A DNA stretch of 64,000 nt from Citrus sinensis (lineage: Eukaryota > Streptophyta > Magnoliopsida > Sapindales > Rutaceae): positions 310,001 to 374,000 of the forward strand of contig NC_068558.1 in NCBI RefSeq assembly GCF_022201045.2, in the 5' to 3' direction. A program made the position numbers and the translations under genes. Position 1 is the stretch's first letter. Every line of letters starts with the position of its first letter. Shown here in pieces: positions 46,317 through 58,311 of this stretch. The notes beneath the pieces were generated by a model. That model was not told the origin of the DNA. It was given only the letters and a program-made list of their open reading frames with translations, and searched no databases.

Positions 46317-49300
46317 AAATCGTTAGTTGGAATGTTCGGGGGCTGGGAAATGACCGAACGTTCTGAGAAGCCCAGCAGCTTTTGCGTGAGCATATGCCTG
46401 AAATTATGTTCCTCTGTGAAACTAAATTGAAGGTTAAGCAAATGCAAGAGAAAGCAAAGAGGTTGAGATATCAAAACTGCTTCGCAGTTAATAGAGAGGG
46501 TTTGGGGGGCGGTTTGGCTTTATTGTGGAATGAAGAGGTTACAGTTGATATCAAGTCTTACAGTAAACACCATGTTGATGCTGTGGTGCATAGTGAAAAT
46601 GGAAGCTATTGGAGGTGCACGGGCGTTTATGGACATCCGGAATCCGAAAAAAAAAAACACACTTGGGAGCTGCTGAGAAGGTTAGCACAATTGTCCTCAT
46701 TACCATGGCTGTGTGTTGGGGATTTTAATGAAGTGTTGAGCTTAAATGAGAAGATTGGGGGAAAGGAGAAACGAGTAAATGAGGTGAATGAGTTTAGGAG
46801 AGCATTGAGGGACTGTGATTTGACAGATTTGGGAAGTTGCGGATATCATTTCACTTGGTCAAATAGGAGGTTTGGGCCTCACATAATCGAAGAGAAGCTC
46901 GATAGATTCTTGTGCAACAGAAAATGGGGAAGCTTCTATCAGGAAAAGGCAGCTTCGAATTTGACTTCGTGGAGTTCGGACCATATCCCAATTATGATGG
47001 AAGTGTAGGAGAAAGGCAGGGGAAATGGCTACTTAAAGAGAACGTATCCTAGACTCCATTATGAAGATATGTGGAGCCCGTACGAGAAGTGCAAGACAAT
47101 TGTGAAACATGAGTGGAAGGAGCAGTGCTGCTGGAATAGTAGCAACCCGGTTGAAATCTTCAGGAAAAAATCGAAAGAATCCTTGGCTGAGCTGAAAATT
47201 TAGAGCAATGGAGAATTTAATGGAAGGAAAAAGAAGCTGGAGAAACTTGTAAACAAGCTGGAAAAAATGAAAAAAGATTATTGTCATTTTGAAAGTGGAG
47301 ATGAATTAAAACGAGTTGAAAATCAGATAGATAATATTCTAGCTGATGAAGAAATTTTTGGAAGCAAAGATCGAGAGCGGATTGGCTGAAAGAGGGTGAT
47401 AGGAACACAAAATATTTCCATTCAAAGGCTTCAGCTAGGAGGAAAAAAAACAGAATCCAGGGCATTGAAGATGAAAATGGTGTTTGGACTGAAGATGCCG
47501 AGGTAGTAGAAAGGCTTTTTGGTGATTATTTTACAAATATTTTTACTACATCAAGCCCATCTCCAACCCAGCTGAATGCAGCTCTTGAAGCTGTGCCAGT
47601 TAAAGTTTCAGGGGAGATGAATAATCAATTAGACCAACTGTTCACGAAGGAGGAGATAGCCGAAGCTCTCGCTCAAATGTGCCCCACGAAGGCACCAGGT
47701 CTAGATGGTCTTCCGGCGGCCTTTTTCCAGAAGCATTGGAGCTCTGTTAATGAGGGGGTGGTTTCAACATGTCTGCACATCCTAAATGAGGGAGGTAATC
47801 TTACTCTTTTGAACCACACCTTTATTGCTTTAGTCCCGAAAGTGTCAAAGCCTAGGAAAGTGACAGAGTTCAGACCAATTAATCTTTGTAATGTCATTTA
47901 CAGAATTGTCGCAAAAACAATAGCAAATAGACTCAAAATAGTTCTGAATGATATTATATCTTCCAATCAAAGTGCTTTTGTTCCTAATAGGCTTATAACT
48001 GATAACATAATCATAGGATATGAGTGTCTAAACAAAATTAGACAGAGCCGAGGGAGCCGAAATGGATTGATAGCTATGAAATTAGATATTAGTAAGGCCT
48101 ATGATAGGGTGGAGTGGAGTTTTGTTAAAGGAACAATGCAAAAGCTAGGCTTTTCAGTGAGGTTGGTGGATTTGGTTATGAATTGCATCTCCACAGCTAG
48201 CTTTTCAGTCTTGATAAATGGAGTGGCAAAAGGTCTCATCCATCATCAACGTGGATTGAGACAAGGATGCCCATTTTCGCCATACCTGTTCATAATGTGT
48301 GCTAAAGTATTCTCATGTTTGCTGGTAAGAGCAGAAGGTCAAAACCTATTTCACGGCTTGAAATTCAGTAGAGAGATTTCGGTCACTCATCGTTTGTTCG
48401 CAGATGACAGCCTAGTGTTCACAAGAGCTTCTAATGCTGAGTGCAGAGAGCTAAAGAAAGTTTTTGACTATTACACTGCAGCCTCAGGGCAGATTTTCAA
48501 TTATGAAAAGTCCTCTATGTTTTTCAGTTCTAGTACAAGTCAGCAGCTGGGGGAGGAAATAAGCAACATTTTTTATTTGGCTGTAGTGTCCAAGCATGAG
48601 AAATATCTAGGACTTCCTTCGATGGTGGGGAGAGCAAAAATCAGTTTCTTTAACGACATAAAGCTTCGAGTGTTGAGTAAATTATCAAGCTGGCAGAGTA
48701 AATGTTTTTCCAGTGGGGGGAAGGAAGTTCTTATAAAAGCGGTGGCTCAAGCGGTGCCCGCTTATGCGATGAGTGTTTTCAAAATCCCCCAAACCCTTTG
48801 CAGTGACATGGAAAAGGCTATAGCCAGGTTTTGGTGGGGTTCTACTGGAGGAAAAAAGAGTATTCACTGGTCTAGCTGGAATAGATTGTGCCAAGCAAAA
48901 ACAAAGGGAGGGCTGGGATTTAGAGATCTTTCTTGTTTTAATCAAGCGTTAATAGCAAAACAAGGGTGGAGAATTCTTCACAAGCCTGATTCTTTAATGG
49001 CGAAAATTCTGAAAGCTAAATACTTCAAAGGTGCTGGATTTATGGAGGCTAAGTTGGGGTCTAACCCCTCTTTCGTGTGGAGAAGCATTCTCTGGGGAAG
49101 ACATCTGCTAAAAGAGGGATTGAGGTAGAGGATTGGGAACGGGAAGCAAATCTCAGTGCACAGCAGAAATTAGATTCAGAATAGTGGCTTCAGTCCAGTC
49201 CCTTGGTCAAGTCTTCATCTTGAAGCTGTGGTGGCTGATCTGATAAAGGATGGGCTGCAATGGAATAGAGAACGAATAGCTCAAAGTTTCTCAGAGAACA

Positions 49301-50427
49301 CTTCAGCAGAAATCTTAAGACTACCTCTCCCGAGAATTCCTCAACCAGATACTCTGATATGGCGGTTTGACAAGCATGGGAAATACTCAGCTAAGAGTGG
49401 CTACCAAATAGCTGTGAAGGAAAAATTCAAAGAAGGCCCAAGTTGTTCTGATAGCTCCAAATCACGATGGGATGTCGTCTGGTCCAATGAGCTTCCAGAA
49501 AAGGTGAAAATATTTATGTGGAGGGCTGTCAAAAATCTGCTTCCAACAACGAGCAACTTATGGAAAAGGAAAATTGTGGTGGAGCCAGTATGCGTAAGAT
49601 GTGGGTGTAGGAGAGAAGATGTGGTCCATGCTTTGCTGGAATGTAAGGCTGTTAGAAGGGTTTGGAAAAAGACAGAATTTTACGAAGATATAAAGATGAT
49701 GGCTCAACAAGATATCTTAAGCATGATCCAAGAAGTAGTTTTGAAAAGGAGCAAAGAGGGCAGGGAGATGGTAACTGCAATCTGTTGGGCTATCTGGCAT
49801 TCAAGAAATCTCTAAATTTTTTAGGGGAAACAAGAGGACCCCCTATCACCAGTTGCAAGAGCAGAAGCCATAGTGGAATCCTACAAGAGGATAAAATACT
49901 CAAATGATCAAGTTGCCTTAAAGGCTCCCAAGAAAAAGATTCAGGCCTGGATGCCCCCCTCAGAAGGTTGGTACAAAGTGAATGTGGATGCTGCAATAAA
50001 TTTTTCAACCCAGCAGGCGGGTCTGGGAGTAGTGATCAGGAACTCAAGGGGAAAGATCATAGCTGCAGCTATTAAGAGAGTTCCATATAGGGGTTCGGTG
50101 GTTGATATGGAGGCTGAGGCTGTCCTCTTTGGTATTCAAAATGCTTTTCAAGTAAACTGCAGGCCTATGATTATCGAATCAGATTCATCAGAGGCAGTGG
50201 AGCTTTCTATCAACAGAAAGGGTAGCTTGGCAGAGATAGCCTGGACAATTGCTGACATTCAGTTGTTTTTAAAGCACCAAAATCCCTCCAGAATTCAATT
50301 TGTCCCAAGAGTTTGTAATGCTTTAGCTGATTCATTAGCTAAATTAGCTTTAAGCTTTGAAAGACCTGCTCTGTGGCTGGAAAATTTTCCAGAAAATGTT
50401 TTGCTGTTGTTTTCAAAGTCAGTTTAA
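46313..50427 (+). pseudogene. LINE ORF2: endonuclease, reverse transcriptase, zf-RVT, RNase H (inactivated)
   Basis: An apurinic-type endonuclease comes first (VSWNVRGLG, CETKLK, GDFNEVL, WSSDHIPI). The reverse transcriptase follows from about 47593 (APGLDGLPAAFF, MKLDISKAYDRVEW, QGCPFSPYLF, FADDSLVF). Then come zf-RVT at 49380-49680 (WKRK...C-X2-C) and the RNase H-like domain at 49970-50360 (KVNVDAAIN, MEAEAVLFGI, IIESDSSEAVEL, CNALADSLAKL). Disabling changes are TGA at 46364, TAG at 47006 and 47201, a one-base loss near 47353, TAG at 49126 and 49171, and TAA/TAG near 49813-49824. The catalytic FADD is preserved, but QGD is changed to QGC. Confidence 0.93.
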
Positions 50428-50477
50428 TGGAAAGCTTTACTTTCCCTTCAAAAAAAAAAAAAAAAGATCGATCTGCG

Positions 50478-53281
50478 TTGTGCACTTTGTTCCATTTCTA
50501 TCAATTTATTACTTAGTTTTTTTTTTTAATAAAAGGTATAAATTCATTTATCTATTTTGCACCTAATGCCTTTTGAAGAATAGATATAGATTGAGATTAT
50601 GCATAAAAAAGATATTTTCTTTGCCTTATAGATCGACTCCAACTACGAGGTACAAGTGTGAATTTTAAGGCTAGGAAAACATTGTTCAGTTATTATACAA
50701 GGTGAATTATAAATAAACAAAATGTCTAACCTTAGATATAAACATTAAAATGTAAGGTGTCTGTGTTGGAGAAATAGGCAAACTCTAATAATATAATCAA
50801 TCTTTTTCTTATACAAGCATAAAAATCATGAATTGAAATATAGTGATGCTACTGACTTGACAATAAAATAGAAGAGGAAGAATTTGTTAGAACAATTAAT
50901 TTTTAGTGCAAACCATCACCTATAATGTAGGAATATTTATGTTGTATTAATAAGAATCAATAAATGAATATGCAAAAGTGTACCTGGATCTATAATACTT
51001 AATTGCTCTCTAGTCTCGTGTGGTTTGTCTTTCAAATCAATAGATTCTTCTAGAGAATCCTTTAAACTGCTCTATGCACTCCCTCTAACGATGGAATGTC
51101 AGTAAAAAATATAATAATACGTGTGACTTAGGGATTGTAACAACTTATATAAATAAGTTTTCCTGTTATTATTAAATATTTTTATTTCAACTCATCATAG
51201 AAATAAAAATTACACTTAAGTCTCTAAACATGAAAGATTCATGTCCTATTAGATATATTAAAGTCTAAATTACCGAAAACCTTAATGGATCACTTTTAAT
51301 TGGACTTAACCTTATATGACAATTTACAACACATAATTATTTACATATAAGTCTAATGTTGGGTAAAGGATTCGACAGCGTTGGTTTAGGATCCGACATA
51401 ATTAATAACGGAACAAAGAGTGATAGGATTCCATTCCATTCTCGGCAGGTGCAATGTGAGTTGATTTCAGTTTCACCATGATACATATATTATGATCAAG
51501 TAGACTTCTCCCTCTTTGGAGCAGAATTTTGTTCTTGCGCAAACTAGGACTAGTTCCATGCAATTACATTAGTATTTTGCTGTTTGATTTCTTTAAATTG
51601 TGCACGCCTTCCAGGGTGTAATTGCTTCAAAGTGAGCATAGCTAACAACCACTTGTAAGTTTCAAATTAGAGGAAGTTTTTGGTATTATATTTTATTCAT
51701 TATGTGTGTACGCACATCATTATAATTAATTGAAATGTACATGTAATAAAAAATAAATAAAAAAGGTGCAATGCTTCGTAAACACCCAAGAATTTTCCTT
51801 CAAATTATGTTGGTTTCATTGGATTCAATTATTTTCAGTGCTTTTAATACTTTCCAAAAGTTACTAATTAAATCGAATACAAATCATTGCCGAAGACTGA
51901 TCGCTGATGGATCTTCTCTTCTGCAAAATTAATAGTGAAATGAAATTAACGCAGCCTTAAGCGATCATTTGATCAAATATATTGTTAATGTTTCTGGCCC
52001 GATCCCCAATAACCAATAAACTGGACGTCTGGACCCATTAGGATCAAAGAATTATTATTTAACCCACCATTTTTGACACGCGAGCACTTGATCGTTGAGT
52101 CACGCACATGGTTGATAAACTTCTATCTTATGATGCGTCGTTTACTTATGGGTGGTAATTATGGGCGGATCCAATTAAGGCCCAATAATTTTTTTTTAAA
52201 TGTACCTCAAGCTTTTTTCTAAAAAAGTTAAATAAATAAATTTAGACACATCTTTCATATATTAAAAGATTTGTAGTTCAATGGTAAGAGTGCTATTTAA
52301 TGATTTCAAAATCTTAGTTCAAATCGCATTAGCCACATTATTTTATTTTTTAAAATAATTTGTGAAAAAGACTTCGAAAAATGATATTTTCACGCATTTA
52401 AAAAAATAATTTATTGTTGTTATTATTTAGAATTTAAAAAAAAAGTAATAAAATTTGAGTTTATAAGACTTAAAATATATTCAAGTGAACATTAAAATAA
52501 TCTAAGTTTTTTTAAACTAAACCCCCCTCATTTTAATTTCTGGATCCGCCACTGGTCGTAACATGCTAATCTGGATCAAATTGCTGCAACGAACAGCTTT
52601 TGATTATCATTTGATGTTAAACTTATAAGAATTTGTAGTTTTAAAGCTTCATTTTCATAATTGTTTAATTGACTATAATTTCTAAAACCAAATGGCTGAC
52701 TCCTTTTAAATGCTTTTTTTTTTTAAATAGAACTACTTGATCAATGCATGTCTAGACCCGTGAGCCTAGAAGAGGACTAAAATAGGTGAAATTCTTTTAT
52801 AAATAATATATCATGCAATCACGTTTGTAAGAGTTAGAAAGTGACTTTTTTAATTAAATTTACCTTGCATTCTCTGAGCTGTACTTTTATCCAAGTCAAG
52901 GTGCATAATTTATTTGCACCTATTAAAAAAAAAAAGTTTAAGCATGTGCATGTGCCTTCATAGTTGAAAAGATGAACCTTTCAATAGATCTAAGAATAAA
53001 TTTTGTATTATTTCCAACCACTGATCAGATATCCAAAGCATCACTTTCTGATTTCAAAGCTTAAATTAAATTGCATCAAGCTCAAATATAAGTAACCAAA
53101 ATATATGTACGTGCATCATTCTTAAAAGTTACAAGCTTCTAGGTAGAAGAAATTTTGACTATATATTAACCCATTTGCAGGGGCAAATCAACAAGGAAAT
53201 CAGAAAAAAAAAAAAAAAGATTACAGATTGAGAAATCAAGACACAGAATAAGCATACATAACACAGAGCAAATGATAATTT
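50478..53281. other. Intergenic, one MITE recognised
   Basis: AT-rich with no gene. A MITE with tRNA-like promoter motifs lies at 52163-52552. The last 130 bp are the 3' region of the next gene and include an A15 tract near 53203. Confidence 0.45.
52163..52552. mobile_element. MITE with GGCGGATCCA-type termini and internal tRNA-like motifs
   Basis: GGGCGGATCCA at 52163 and TGGATCCGCCAC ending at 52552 form short inverted termini found in many dicot MITEs. Inside, 52266-52335 carries a TAGTTCAATGG A-box-like motif (52274-52284) and, 31 nt later, an AGTTCAAATCG B-box-like motif (52316-52326). Their order and spacing fit a tRNA-type internal promoter. The flanking sequence does not fold into a tRNA cloverleaf. 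Target-site duplication uncertain. Confidence 0.5.
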
Positions 53282-54316
53282 TCAACTCATAATAAGATTA
53301 ATATTGGATCGAATGGGGCTTCTTTGTTTAAGTAAAAACCTGAGCTGAGCGTTTTGACACTCCAGCTTTGTATCCCAATGCCTACTCCTTGATCCGATTG
53401 CTCGAACTACTCTTGGAAATTCAACAAACCCTTTAATCCCTCTCTTTATGTGAGGATTCTCAGGTTCTGATGGTGCTCTCCTTTGAATTGCGATTGATGC
53501 AGTGTCATTGCTTGCACTTGAAACCGCCCTTGTCGATTCTCTTGAATCAATCTCATTACTGCAAGCGCCAATACTAGATTTCTCACTACTCAATGCCAAC
53601 CTGGCAAATTTTCCTGAAAGGCTATGAGAAGCTGTTAAAAACCCTGGAAATTTATCCTCTTGATTCCTCCGTAACTTTTCTGTCCTGGTACTTGAAGTAT
53701 CAATTTGAGTCCTTTTAGATTCTTCCAATTCTTGTAACTTTTCTTCAAAGAGAATCTTGGCCTCGGTGAGCTTCATTTGAACTCTTTCTTCTCGTAACAC
53801 TTGAGCCATTCGGAGCATCTTTCTCTCTTCTTCCATTTCTCGCTTTATCCGATCAATTTCTTCTCTATCAGAGGAAATATCTCTAGCAAGCTCTTCACAA
53901 AGTCTCTCCATTGTCTCTCTTCCTCTTCTCTCCTCAGCCAGCTCTCTAGCGAGTCTCTTATTCATTGACTCAGCCCTTTTACGTGCTTTGCGTTCATAAT
54001 CAAGCTCAGCTTTCAATTCCATGATCTGGGCCTGAGCGATATCTAGCTCAGTCTCCATCATTGGCCTGAAGAAAGTTAGATCCCAGAAAGAAGCCGCGAT
54101 CTTACGAGCTGAGACTGCAGGAAGATGAAACTGGTGAATATGCTTGGTATTGCTTTGGCATTGATGATGATCATGATGATTTTGACGGTGCTTCTGAGAA
54201 TTATAAAATGGATTCTCATAAAGTTTCCAGCTCGAGCAAGTGGTGGGGGTGATGGGTTCTTGAGAACTAATGGTATTAATTTTAGAACTATTTTCAGGGC
54301 TAGTGATCATCATCAT
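53282..54316 (-). CDS. BLT: BRANCHLESS TRICHOME-like coiled-coil protein (344 aa)
   Basis: A single exon opens at ATG 54316 (two in-frame GTG codons precede it). The N-terminus is SSQEPITPTTCSSWKLYENPFY followed by a His/Gln-rich patch. The conserved block LPAVSARKIAASFWDLTFF leads into a strong coiled coil (about 90-205) rich in ELAEERRGRETMERLCEEL heptads. The tail has a Ser-rich segment and the conserved C-terminal HIKRGIKGFVEFPRVVRAIG and RHWDTKLECQNAQLRFLLK motifs. These match Arabidopsis BRANCHLESS TRICHOME and its relatives, which act in the cytoplasm with STICHEL in microtubule-dependent trichome branching. The family has several members; BLT itself is the best guess. A TATA-like box lies 65-73 bp before the start. 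Confidence 0.85.
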   Translation of the reverse strand: MMMITSPENSSKINTISSQEPITPTTCSSWKLYENPFYNSQKHRQNHHDHHQCQSNTKHIHQFHLPAVSARKIAASFWDLTFFRPMMETELDIAQAQIMELKAELDYERKARKRAESMNKRLARELAEERRGRETMERLCEELARDISSDREEIDRIKREMEEERKMLRMAQVLREERVQMKLTEAKILFEEKLQELEESKRTQIDTSSTRTEKLRRNQEDKFPGFLTASHSLSGKFARLALSSEKSSIGACSNEIDSRESTRAVSSASNDTASIAIQRRAPSEPENPHIKRGIKGFVEFPRVVRAIGSRSRHWDTKLECQNAQLRFLLKQRSPIRSNINLIMS

Positions 54317-54380
54317 CACCACCTCCTCCGTATCTTCTTCTTCTTCTTCTATTGCTACTACTTTTGTATATGAACTTTTT

Positions 54381-54389
54381 CTTTATATA
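54381..54389 (-). promoter_or_regulatory. Candidate TATA box of the BLT-like gene
   Basis: TATATAAAG on the minus strand, 65-73 bp upstream of the start codon; would place initiation about 40 nt before the ATG. Inferred from position. Confidence 0.5.
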
Positions 54390-54950
54390 GCTTTTTGCTC
54401 GCTTTCTTTTTCTTTTCCCCTCTCAAGAAAGCAATTGAGGTAGGCCCTTATCTCCTGGAGCTTGCTTTGAAGATGTGGATTGTAAAGAAAGATACATCAC
54501 ATGCACCTCATCTTCTCCCTAATCAAATCCACCGTATCGTGGAGGTACTCTCTCTTCATTTCTAAATCTTTTACTTCTACGAATAAATTTCTTGCCTTCT
54601 ATATGCGGCCCTCAACCGGGCAATCTCCTTGAGTGATGAACTAAGTAGTGGGCTAGTGGCTCAATATTGTAGAGGCCCCAAATTGCCAGCCCGTTTGACC
54701 CTCTTTGTACAGACAAGAGAGCAATCAGTGCCGGTGCGGGTTAATGCATTAGTTGAAGAAAAAATTTCGTGGGACCGTCCACTAGTTTTCTATCACGTGG
54801 TAGAAATTAGGTTGCAAAGTGGGCCTCACTATGGGATTTTCTAAATTTTAGAAGTCAATAAATGTTATACTAAGATCCAATACTCTTCGATTGCATAATG
54901 GATTATCTCATCAGAATAGTCCTAGGCAAGTTCCGTTCCTTTAGTCAGAC

Positions 54951-55367
54951 TAGTGGGCACCGATTCACATGAGTTCTGTTTCAGAATAAATCGAAATTTT
55001 TGGTTCTATTTAGTTTAGGAATTTCAAAAAATTAATTTGAGAATTTTCATTCGGTTCGGTTTCAATTTTAATCAATTCGATTTTTTTTTAAAATTATGAA
55101 ACACTGAACCGAATTTAAAAATTATTTTACTCCAGTTTAACTACTTTAAATATCACGTGGCATTTCTTTAATTTAGAAATTATTTTTTTTAGTTTTTTGT
55201 TCGATTTTTTGATTTGAAATTTAAAATGGAGAACTGAACCGGAGTATTCTATTTTATACCAAACTGAAATATTCAATTTTTTTCTTAAAAAAAAAATTAT
55301 GAACCAAACCCCAAAAGATAAAACCCAACCCGTAATTTTTCAGGTTCGGTTTAGTTTTGCCACCCCA
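54951..55367. mobile_element. Eroded non-autonomous hAT element with GGTTCGGTT subterminal repeats
   Basis: The right end (TTAGTTTTGCCACCCCAA) is a hAT-type terminus. The left TAGTGGGCACC at 54951 is a diverged partner. The interior carries repeated TTCGGTTCGGTTT and the inverted GAACCGAA/GAACTGAACCGG text typical of such elements. No clear 8-bp duplication, so it is old. Confidence 0.45.
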
Positions 55368-56568
55368 AGGTGGGACATTTTGCATCATATGTAAATGGCT
55401 AGTTTGTCCACATGTTGCATCTACTTTCGTATCTTAAGAGTCAAACTCTTGACTGGTTGTTGGTAGAGAAACCAACTTACCATCTTTTCTGAAATGTTAC
55501 ACGAAAATGTATATAATATGTTCATGGGTAATTTTATTTAGAATTACTCGATCCTTTTACAGAAATTAGGATGTTACAAAAGGTTCTTTTGCTCTCGTTT
55601 CGGTAATGTTCTTGATGATTCATAAAGACAAATGCATCAGATGAGTCCGTTAGTTATTTGCAATCCTTCTCAAATAAATAATGTCTACTCGGAAAGCATT
55701 TGAAGGAGAAAGGACGGTAAAAGCATCATCACTTCAGTCAGTCCCCAAAATATTCATGTTTTCTACAGTCTCCTCTGTTCGCCACTCGGCCTTTACCCCG
55801 AGTGAAGAAAAATATACTTGAGCTTTGAGAATTGCAGTGGACCCCTAAATAGCCATATAAGTGATACCGTCGCAGGTTGTTAGTGATTGTGCTATAGTAA
55901 AATGTCGCCTCTCAAAGACAATTAAGGTGAAGCACCATTCTTGAATTCACTTTCACCAAGTAGTGGGACGTGGCATCTAGAGAATTACTTACACCTAGTG
56001 TAATTAGGCTTTCATGCAAAAGAAGCAATTCCACAACTGCTTAAACATGCAATTGAGTACTAGATTCCTACATATGGTTAAATCTATATAGGACATCTCT
56101 TTTAGATTACAAATAAAGCAATCTTCCATGGTCATGCGCCATGGTCTTATACATGCCTACTCAAAGACACTGTTCCATGGCAACTCGAAGAGTGTTGAAC
56201 CGCTGCCCCACTAAAGTGAGAGTAATGTTTTGAGTCCTCGTGTCAACCATTTCTCTTCTAATTATATAATCAGGTGGAGGCAAACATCTTCCCTACCAAT
56301 GTCAATGTAGAAGATATCCCTCCGATTAGGGAGGATGGAAATCATCAGTTTTGTTGTGATAAGACTTAACTTAGGGTAATCCTAATAGATTTCTAATCGT
56401 AAATACCAGTAACCTTCTAATTGTAGTATTAATGTTTTCCACGTACACCATATAAAAAAAAAAAGGACAAGCAACTAAACGAAGCATATATGAATCATCA
56501 ACAATATCCATATTACCCAGCCCTAATAACTCTCTACAAGATGCAGCCAACCATTTCATATATCTCAA

Positions 56569-56640
56569 CCAACCAAATGTTATTCAAAAACACACAAGCC
56601 AACCAAATGTTATTCAAAAACACACAAGCCAACCAAATGA
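56569..56640. repeat. 30-bp tandem repeat, about 2.4 copies
   Basis: AACCAAATGTTATTCAAAAA followed by CACACAAGCC repeats exactly, the third copy being partial. Confidence 0.9.
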
Positions 56641-58311
56641 ATAATTAGGTGGGGAAAAGAGAACCAAGGGCCAGGCACGGCCCTGACAATGAAATCACAA
56701 GGACTAACTAGCTCACACAAGCTCATAATTCATCAATTTTAAATAATCAAAAACTGAATCTAGAGATGACATAACAACCAAAGTATGAATTACTTAAAAA
56801 AGGAGCACCAAAACCATAAAACCATTCATAAAATGGCGGGAGTGACTTTCACCTATATGAAAGTGCAGGCAATCAGAATCATAACATCTCTACTCTTTCC
56901 AACAAAATACAATTTAAATAATGACTTTGGTTGAAGAAGTTCCTGGTTACCATCACAATAGGCAAGCAAGGTGAGTTACATCAACACCAACTCTTAAGGC
57001 AATTCTTTTGCTTCTCAAGTTGACACAATATTTAACACAACCCAACCAAACGAAAACTCCACATTTCTCACCGAAACTCAGCAGCCTAAGACCAGTGAGT
57101 TATGTGGTTAAAGCACTAAAACATTAAATATAAAGAAATAAGACATTTGGCATAAAAGTGTGAAACATCATACTTGATGGCATCTGGACTTGAAAACTTA
57201 GCAATTATCCACAAACCCAAACAAACCTGTAATCAGCTAAAGCTGGACAATAAATGATTACTGCGCCCCTATCATTTAACCCAAGAGAAGAAAGTACACT
57301 CTTTTTTGTGTCTGTAAAATGTCCTAAAACATCTTTGTTCAAAAAAACCAACTAAAACCACCATCTTAGGAGAAAGGAATCTGAAAAGGAAGTAAATAAA
57401 TAAAAATCTAAACATAAAACAAAGTTATGTATTCAACAATACAGAATATAATGCATACATGCGAAACCATCAATCTGTAAAGAGATGGCACATGTGATCA
57501 GACAAGAAAGCAGAACTATGAACATCGAAACATCCATTACAGTTATTTGGTGTTAAAACAGGGTTATATTTTCATTTATCAGGATGAGCAAACGAGTAAA
57601 TCAATTTCACAGAGTCAATAAAAGTGCTACTACACTTTCAATTTAACATTACTTGGTACATTTCCTCATGATATGAAAAACTTGATATGCCACATTTCTT
57701 AAAGCATACCCTCATGTTATGAAATTTTTTTTAACAGAAATGCTGTGATTAGTCTATTCTAAATTACTTGTAGGTGCTTCTTTAACAGAAACAGAATTTG
57801 CCACATGTACTTCTCAAAACTGCACACCTTATAAATCAACTTTATGCATATATATATACACAAAAATAAATAAAAATAAACTATTGGTAACAAAACATCC
57901 ACTACCTTTCCAAGCCAAAATTTAAGGGAGACTATTTCCCTCACAAAAGCAGGAGATACACAAGCCAAAATAAATATACACAAAAACACGTTTGTTTCTA
58001 AAAAGCAACTGGTCACCATCAGAATAACTATGTGCTGCATATATTTTATTTCTTTCTTCAAGGCTATGAAATGTCTAGTTTTTCATTTGATTACACATCA
58101 TCCACATTAGATAATTTGAAATAAAAGCACAATCATTTCTCAAAAAGAAATTCAAATATCATGTATGAGTATTACATGTACTATAAGATTCACAGACATA
58201 TATCAAAGTTGAAAAAAGTAACCTACTAATTCCACCAGACAAAAACGAACCAATATGAGTAGGCAAGATTTCTACCTCGAGTCTCCTACTCTCCCATTTG
58301 GATGGTGTCAA

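Larger units (their letters stand above)
44445..50465 (+). mobile_element. Full-length L1-type LINE with TSD and poly(A), inactivated
   Basis: The element runs from 44445 to a 15-A tail (50451-50465). The repeat GATCGATCTGCG occurs before it (44433-44444) and after it (50466-50477), giving a target-site duplication of 12 bp or more. It has a 5'UTR of about 260 bp, ORF1 (44709-46316) and ORF2 (46313-50427). ORF1 is open throughout and ORF2 carries several disabling mutations. It lies 75 bp to the right of the pogo element. Confidence 0.95.
54390..58311. other. Intergenic between two minus-strand genes; MITE-like element and a tandem repeat
   Basis: No gene recognised over 3.9 kb. The two structured parts (54951-55367 and 56569-56640) are listed separately. 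56700-58300 is AT-rich text with only short chance frames and probably includes the 3'UTR of the GPR107-type gene at its right end. Confidence 0.45.

Noticed and set aside
44600..46474. Several minus-strand frames of 75-144 aa
   Set aside because: Shadows of the LINE ORF1/ORF2 coding strand, with no independent domain.
52266..52335. Possible tRNA gene
   Set aside because: A- and B-box-like motifs are present but acceptor, D and T stems do not pair; treated as a tRNA-derived module, not a tRNA.
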